Shown here one piece after another: positions 57,310 through 64,000 of a stretch of DNA of 64,000 bases. A program made the position numbers and the translations under genes. Position 1 is the first letter of the stretch. Every line of letters starts with the position of its first letter. The DNA is taken from contig CM065700.1 of NCBI GenBank assembly GCA_017654935.2, positions 51,398,075-51,462,074 of the forward strand, in the 5' to 3' direction. Under the pieces are notes generated by a model. That model was not told where the DNA came from. It ran no database searches and saw nothing but the letters and a program-made list of their open reading frames with translations. This stretch comes from Phymorhynchus buccinoides (Eukaryota; Mollusca; Gastropoda; Neogastropoda; Raphitomidae).

Positions 57310-60300
57310 ATGGGGGTGAATGGATGGAAACATATATATATATTGGAGACATTAACAGAAGACTCCATGATTTAGAGAGCAGGGGGAGGGGGTGAATGGA
57401 TGGAAAACATATATATATATAGGAGACATTAACAGAAGACTCCAAGATTTAGAGAGCAGGGGGAGGGGGTGAATGGATGGAAACATATATATATATAGGA
57501 GACATTAACAGAAGACTCCATGATTTAGAGAGCAGGGGGAGGGGGTGAATGGATGGAAACATATATAGGAGACATTAACAGAAGACTCCATGATTTAGAG
57601 AGCAGGAGGAGGGGGTGAATGGATGGAAAACATATATATATATAGGAGACGTTAACAGAAGACTCCAAGATTTAGAGAGCAGGGGGAGGGGGTGAATGGA
57701 TGGAAAACATATAGGAGACATTAACAGAAGACTCCATGATTTAGAGAGCAGGGGGAGGGGGTGAATGGATGGAAACATATATATATAGGAGACATTAACA
57801 GAAGACTCCATGATTTAGAGAGCAGGGGGAGGGGGTGAATGGATGGAAACATATATATATATATATATAGGAGACATTAACAGAAGACTCCAAGATTTAG
57901 AGAGCAGGGGGAGGGGGTGAATGAATGGAAACATATATATAGGAGACATTAACAGAAGACTCCATGATTTAGAGAGCAGGGGGAGGGGGTGAATGGATGG
58001 AAACATATATATAGGAGACATTAACAGAAGACTCCATGATTTAGAGAGCAGGGGGAGGGGGTGAATGGATGGAAACATATATATATATATAGGAGACATT
58101 AACAGAAGACTCCATGATTTAGATAGCAGGGGGAGGGGGTGAATGGATGGAAAACATATATATATATAGGAGACATTAACAGAAGACTCCATGATTTAGA
58201 GAGCAGGGGGAGGGGGTGAATGGATGGAAACATATATATATATATATATAGGAGACATTAACAGAAGACTCCATGATTTAGAGAGCAGGGGGAGGGGGTG
58301 AATGGATGGAAAACATATATATATATAGGAGACATTAACAGAAGACTCCAAGATTTAGAGAGTAGGGGGAGGGGGTGAATGGATGGAAAACATATATATA
58401 TATAGGAGACATTAACAGAAGACTCCAAGATTTAGAGAGCAGGGGGAGGGGGTGAATTGATAGGAGACATTAACAGAAGACTCCATGATTTAGAGAGTAG
58501 GGGGAGGGGGTGAATGGATGGAAAACATATAACATTAACAGAAGACTCCAAGATTTAGAGAGCAGGGGGAGGGGGAATTGATAGGAGACATTAACAGAAG
58601 ACTCCAAGATTTAGAGAGTAGGGGGAGGGGGTGAATGGATAGGAGACATTAATATGATTTAGAGAGCAGGGGGAGGGGTGAATTGATAGGAGACATTAAC
58701 AGAAGACTCCATGATTTAGAGAGCAGGGGGAGGGGTGAATTGATAGGAGACATTAACAGAAGACTCCATGATTTAGAGAGCAGGGGGAGGGGTGAATTGA
58801 TAGGAGACATTAACAGAAGACTCCATGATTTAGAGAGCAGGGGGAGGGGTGAATTGATAGGAGACATTAACAGAAGACTCCATGATTTAGAGAGCAGGGG
58901 GAGGGGTGAATTGATAGGAGACATTAACAGAAGACTCCATGATTTAGAGAGCAGGGGGAGGGGGTGAATTGATAGGAGACATTAACAGGAGACATTAACA
59001 GAAGACTCCATGATTTAGAGAGCAGGGGGAGAATGGATGAATTGATAGGAGACATTAACAGAAGACTCCATGATTTAGAGAGCAGGGGGAGGGGTGAATT
59101 GATAGGAGACATTAACAGAAGACTCCATGATTTAGAGAGCAGGGGGAGGGGGGAATTGATAGGAGACATTAACAGAAGACTCCATGATTTAGAGAGACAT
59201 TAACAGAAGACTCCATGATTTAGAGAGCAGGGGGAGGGGGTGAATTGATAGGAGACATTAACAGAAGACTCCATGATTTAGAGAGCAGGGGGAGGGGGTG
59301 AATGGATGGAATTGATAGGAGACATTAACAGAAGACTCCATGATTTAGAGAGCAGGGGGAGGGGGTGAATTGATAGGAGACATTAACAGAAGACTCCATG
59401 ATTTAGAGAGCAGGGGGAGGGGGTGAATGGATGGAAAACATATATATATATAGGAGACATTAACAGAAGACTCCATGATTTAGAGAGCAGGGGGAGGGGG
59501 TGAATTGAAAACAGGAGACATTAACAGAAGACTCCATGATTTAGAGAGCAGGGGGAGGGGGTGAATGGATGGATAGGAGACATTAACAGAAGACTCCATG
59601 ATTTAGAGAGCAGGGGGAGGGGGTGAATGGATGGAAAACATATATATATATAGGAGACATTAACAGAAGACTCCATGATTTAGAGAGCAGGGGGAGGGGG
59701 TGAATGGATGATTTAGAGAGCAGGGGGAGGGGTGAATTGATAGGAGACATTAACATATATATATAGCAGGGGGAGGGGGGAATTGGGAGACATTAACAGA
59801 AGACTCCATGATTTAGAGAGCAGGGGGAGGGGGTGAATGGATGGAAAATTGATAGGAGACATATATATTTAGAGAGCAGGGGGAGGGGTGAATATAGGAG
59901 ACATTAACAGAAGACTCCATGATTTAGAGAGCAGGGGGAGGGGGTGAATTGATAGGAGACATTAACAGAAGACTCCATGATTTAGAGAGCAGGGGGAGGG
60001 GGAATTGAATTAACAAAGACTGATAGGAGACATTAACAGAAGACTCCATGATTTAGAGAGCAGGGGGAGGGGGTGAATGGATGGAAAACATATATATATA
60101 TAGGAGACATTAACAGAAGACTCCATGATTTAGAGAGCAGGGGGAGGGGGTGAATTGATAGGAGACATTAACAGAAGACTCCATGATTTAGAGAGCAGGG
60201 GGAGGGGGTGAATTGATAGGAGACATTAACAGAAGACTCCATGATTTAGAGAGCAGGGGGAGGGGGTGAATTGATAGGAGACATTAACAGAAGACTCCAT

Positions 60301-63300
60301 GATTTAGAGAGCAGGGGGAGGGGGAATTGATAGGAGACATTAACAGAAGACTCCATGATTTAGAGAGCAGGGGGAGGGGTGAATTGATAGGAGACATTAA
60401 CAGAAGACTCCAAGATTTAGAGAGCAGGGGGAGGGGGTGAATGGATGGATAGGAGACATTAACAGAAGACTCCATGATTTAGAGAGCAGGGGGAGGGGGT
60501 GAATTGATAGGAGACATTAACAGAAGACTCCATGATTTAGAGAGCAGGGGGAGGGGGAATTGATAGGAGACATTAACAGAAGACTCCATGATTTAGAGAG
60601 CAGGGGGAGGGGGTGAATGGATGGAAAACATATGATTTAGAGAGCAGGGGGAGGGGGTGAATGGATGGAAACATATATATATAGGAGACATTAACAGAAG
60701 ACTCCATGATTTAGAGAGCAGGGGGAGGGGGTGAATGGATGGAAAACATATATATATATAGGAGACATTAACAGAAGACTCCATGATTTAGAGAGCAGGG
60801 GGAGGGGGTGAATGGATGGAAAACATATATATATAGGAGACATTAACAGAAGACTCCATGATTTAGAGAGCAGGGGGAGGGGGTGAATGGATGGAAACAT
60901 ATATATAGGAGACATTAACAGAAGACTCCATGATTTAGAGAGCAGGGGGAGGGGGTGAATTGATAGGAGACATTAACAGAAGACTCCATGATTTAGAGAG
61001 CAGGGGGAGGGGGTGAATGGATGGAAAACATAGGAGACATTAACAGAAGACTCCATGATTTAGAGAGCAGGGGGAGGGGGTGAATTGATAGGAGACATTA
61101 ACAGAAGACTCCATGATTTAGAGAGCAGGGGGAGGGGGTGAATGGATGGAAAACATATATATATATAGGAGACATTAACAGAAGACTCCATGATTTAGAG
61201 AGCAGGGGGAGGGGGTGAATGGATGGAAAACATATATATAGGAGACATTAACAGAAGACTCCATGATTTAGAGAGCAGGGGGAGGGTGAATGGATGGAAA
61301 ACATATATATATAGGAGACATTAACAGAAGACTCCATGATTTAGAGAGCAGGGGGAGGGGGTGAATGGATGGAAAACATATATATATATAGGAGACATTA
61401 ACAGAAGACTCCATGATTTAGAGAGCAGGGGGAGGGGGTGAATGGATGGAAAACATATATATATATAGGAGACATTAACAGAAGACTCCATGATTTAGAG
61501 AGCAGGGGGAGGGGGTGAATGGATGGAAACATATATATATATAGGAGACATTAACAGAAGACTCCATGATTTAGAGAGCAGGGGGAGGGGGTGAATGGAT
61601 GGAAACATATATATATATAGGAGACATTAACAGAAGACTCCAAGATTTAGAGAGCAGGGGGAGGGGGTGAATGGATGGAAAACATATATATATATAGGAG
61701 ACATTAACAGAAGACTCCATGATTTAGAGAGCAGGGGGAGGGGGTGAATGGATGGAAAACATATATATATATAGGAGACATTAACAGAAGACTCCATGAT
61801 TTAGAGAGCAGGGGGAGGGGGTGAATGGATGGAAAACATATATATATATAGGAGGAGACATTAACAGAAGACTCCATGATTTAGAGAGCAGGGGGAGGGG
61901 GTGAATGGATGAAAACATATATATATATAGGAGACATTAACAGAAGACTCCATGATTTAGAGAGCAGGGGGAGGGGGTGAATGGATGGAAAACATATATA
62001 TATAGGAGACATTAACAGAAGACTCCAAGATTTAGAGAGCAGGGGGAGGGGTGAATTGATAGGAGACATTAACAGAAGACTCCATGATTTAGAGAGCAGG
62101 GGGAGGGGTGAATTGATAGGAGACATTAACAGAAGACTCCATGATTTAGAGAGCAGGGGGAGGGGGGAATTGATAGGAGACATTAACAGAAGACTCCATG
62201 ATTTAGAGAGCAGGGGGAGGGGGGAATTGATAGGAGACATTAACAGAAGACTCCATGATTTAGAGAGCAGGGGGAGGGGGAATTGATAGGAGACATTAAC
62301 AGAAGACTCCAAGATTTAGAGAGCAGGGGGAGGGGGAATTGATAGGAGACATTAACAGAAGACTCCATGATTTAGAGAGCAGGGGGAGGGGGTGAATTGA
62401 TAGGAGACATTAACAGAAGACTCCATGATTTAGAGAGCAGGGGGAGGGGGGAATTGATAGGAGACATTAACAGAAGACTCCATGATTTAGAGAGCAGGGG
62501 GAGGGGTGAATTGATAGGAGACATTAACAGAAGACTCCATGATTTAGAGAGCAGGGGGAGGGGTGAATTGATAGGAGACATTAACAGAAGACTCCATGAT
62601 TTAGAGAGCAGGGGGAGGGGGTGAATGGATGGAAAACATATATATATATAGGAGACATTAACAGAAGACTCCATGATTTAGAGAGCAGGGGGAGGGGGAA
62701 TTGATAGGAGACATTAACAGAAGACTCCATGATTTAGAGAGCAGGGGGAGGGGTGAATTGATAGGAGACATTAACAGAAGACTCCATGATTTAGAGAGCA
62801 GGGGGAGGGGGTGAATTGATAGGAGACATTAACAGAAGACTCCATGATTTAGAGAGCAGGGGGAGGGGGTGAATTGATAGGAGACATTAACAGAAGACTC
62901 CATGATTTAGAGAGCAGGGGGAGGGGTGAATTGATAGGAGACATTAACAGAAGACTCCAAGATTTAGAGAGCAGGGGGAGGGGGTGAATGGATGGAAAAC
63001 ATAGGAGACATTAACAGAAGACTCCATGATTTAGAGAGCAGGGGGAGGGGGAATTGATAGGAGACATTAACAGAAGACTCCATGATTTAGAGAGCAGGGG
63101 GAGGGGTGAATTGATAGGAGACATTAACAGAAGACTCCAAGATTTAGAGAGCAGGGGGAGGGGGTGAATGGATGGAAAACATAGGAGACATTAACAGAAG
63201 ACTCCATGATTTAGAGAGCAGGGGGAGGGGGTGAATGGATGGAAACATATATATATATAGGAGACATTAACAGAAGACTCCATGATTTAGAGAGCAGGGG

Positions 63301-64000
63301 GAGGGGGTGAATGGATGGAAAATATATATATATATAGGAGACATTAACAGAAGACTCCATGATTTAGAGAGCAGGGGGAGGGGGTGAATGGATGGAAAAC
63401 ATATATATATATAGGAGACATTAACAGAAGACTCCATGATTTAGAGAGCAGGGGGAGGGGGTGAATGGATGGAAACATATATATAGGAGACATTAACAGA
63501 AGACTCCATGATTTAGAGAGCAGGGGGAGGGGGTGAATGGATGGAAACATATATATATATAGGAGACATTAACAGAAGACTCCATGATTTAGAGAGCAGG
63601 GGGAGGGGGTGAATGGATGGAAAACATATATATAGGAGACATTAACAGAAGACTCCATGATTTAGAGAGCAGGGGGAGGGGGTGAATGGATGGAAACATA
63701 TATATATATAGGAGACATTAACAGAAGACTCCATGATTTAGAGAGCAGGGGGAGGGGGTGAATGGATGGAAAACATATATATATAGGAGACATTAACAGA
63801 AGACTCCATGATTTAGAGAGCAGGGGGAGGGGGTGAATGGATGGAAAACATATATATATATAGGAGACATTAACAGAAGACTCCATGATTTAGAGAGCAG
63901 GGGGAGGGGGTGAATGGATGGAAACATATATATATATAGGAGACATTAACAGAAGACTCCATGATTTAGAGAGCAGGGGGAGGGGGTGAATGGATGGAAA
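57310..64000. repeat. 57-80-bp minisatellite with internal (TA)n, about 95 copies, runs off window
   Basis: The core AGGAGACATTAACAGAAGAC...TTTAGAGAGCAGGGGGAGGGG is constant. Two classes alternate in blocks: a short unit ending TGAATTGAT (about 57 bp), and a long unit ending GTGAATGGATGGAAACATATA with 3-9 TA dinucleotides (about 70-80 bp). Many truncated and fused units occur at 58620-60060. A/T in CCAWGATTT is the main core variant. Both strands show 19-residue periodic ORFs without coding significance. Confidence 0.95.

Overview
This window is repeat-dominated eukaryotic (metazoan) DNA. Best guess is a gastropod or other mollusc: the SGNH-esterase and LINE fragments, a Ty3/Gypsy element, (ATT)n-tailed LINE ends, frequent TTATCTCCCTTT-type words and abundant GA/CA/TA microsatellites fit molluscan genomes. 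Species assignment is inference. No bacterial operon structure, tRNA or rRNA is visible. Well over half of the 64 kb is tandem repeat.

Layout. 1-3659 is an 81-bp minisatellite that reads in frame into a broken SGNH-hydrolase domain (to about 4275). 4338-5891 is a 62-bp minisatellite split by a 5'-truncated LINE (4750-5742) with a short target-site duplication. 6181-7385 is a 19-bp TGACGTCA-containing array. 8338-13349 is a degenerate Ty3/Gypsy retrotransposon with a 73-bp 5' LTR remnant, gag, protease, a reverse transcriptase wrecked by a 59-bp tandem expansion, RNase H, integrase and a 217-bp 3' LTR. 13.5-15.5 kb is a graveyard of LINE fragments. 15.9-38.6 kb is mainly minisatellites (35, 36, 60, 61, 82, 45, 51, 67, 69, 55, 95, 69 and 39 bp), with a U2-snRNA-headed SINE-like insert (17.95 kb), a small inverted-repeat element with three CRE palindromes (23.7 kb) and telomere-like DNA (35.7-36.6 kb).

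The one convincing host gene is on the minus strand at 39402-42335. It is a 977-residue ORF with a perfect Kozak start, an N-terminal CtBP-type PxDLS motif, a His/Ser/Gln-rich region, fourteen 11-residue repeats, a basic NLS-like segment and a C-terminal Cys-rich domain of an uncharacterised metazoan/transposon-associated family. CCAAT and GC boxes lie just upstream. Its last codons, including the stop (or a splice donor), have been amplified into a 72-bp minisatellite downstream.

43.5-47.5 kb holds a 37-bp array, a MITE hairpin with a LINE inserted in one arm, a 1.7-kb foldback-like element and another LINE C-terminus. 50.4-52.0 kb is a 57/90-bp array. 53.4-56.75 kb is a minus-strand LINE ORF2 interrupted by about 2.5 kb of a 36-bp array. 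57.3-64 kb is a minisatellite with internal (TA)n that runs off the window.

Main theme: several minisatellites here appear to have arisen from coding sequence of mobile elements or of the host gene, in or across reading frames. I did not find an intact multi-gene system.
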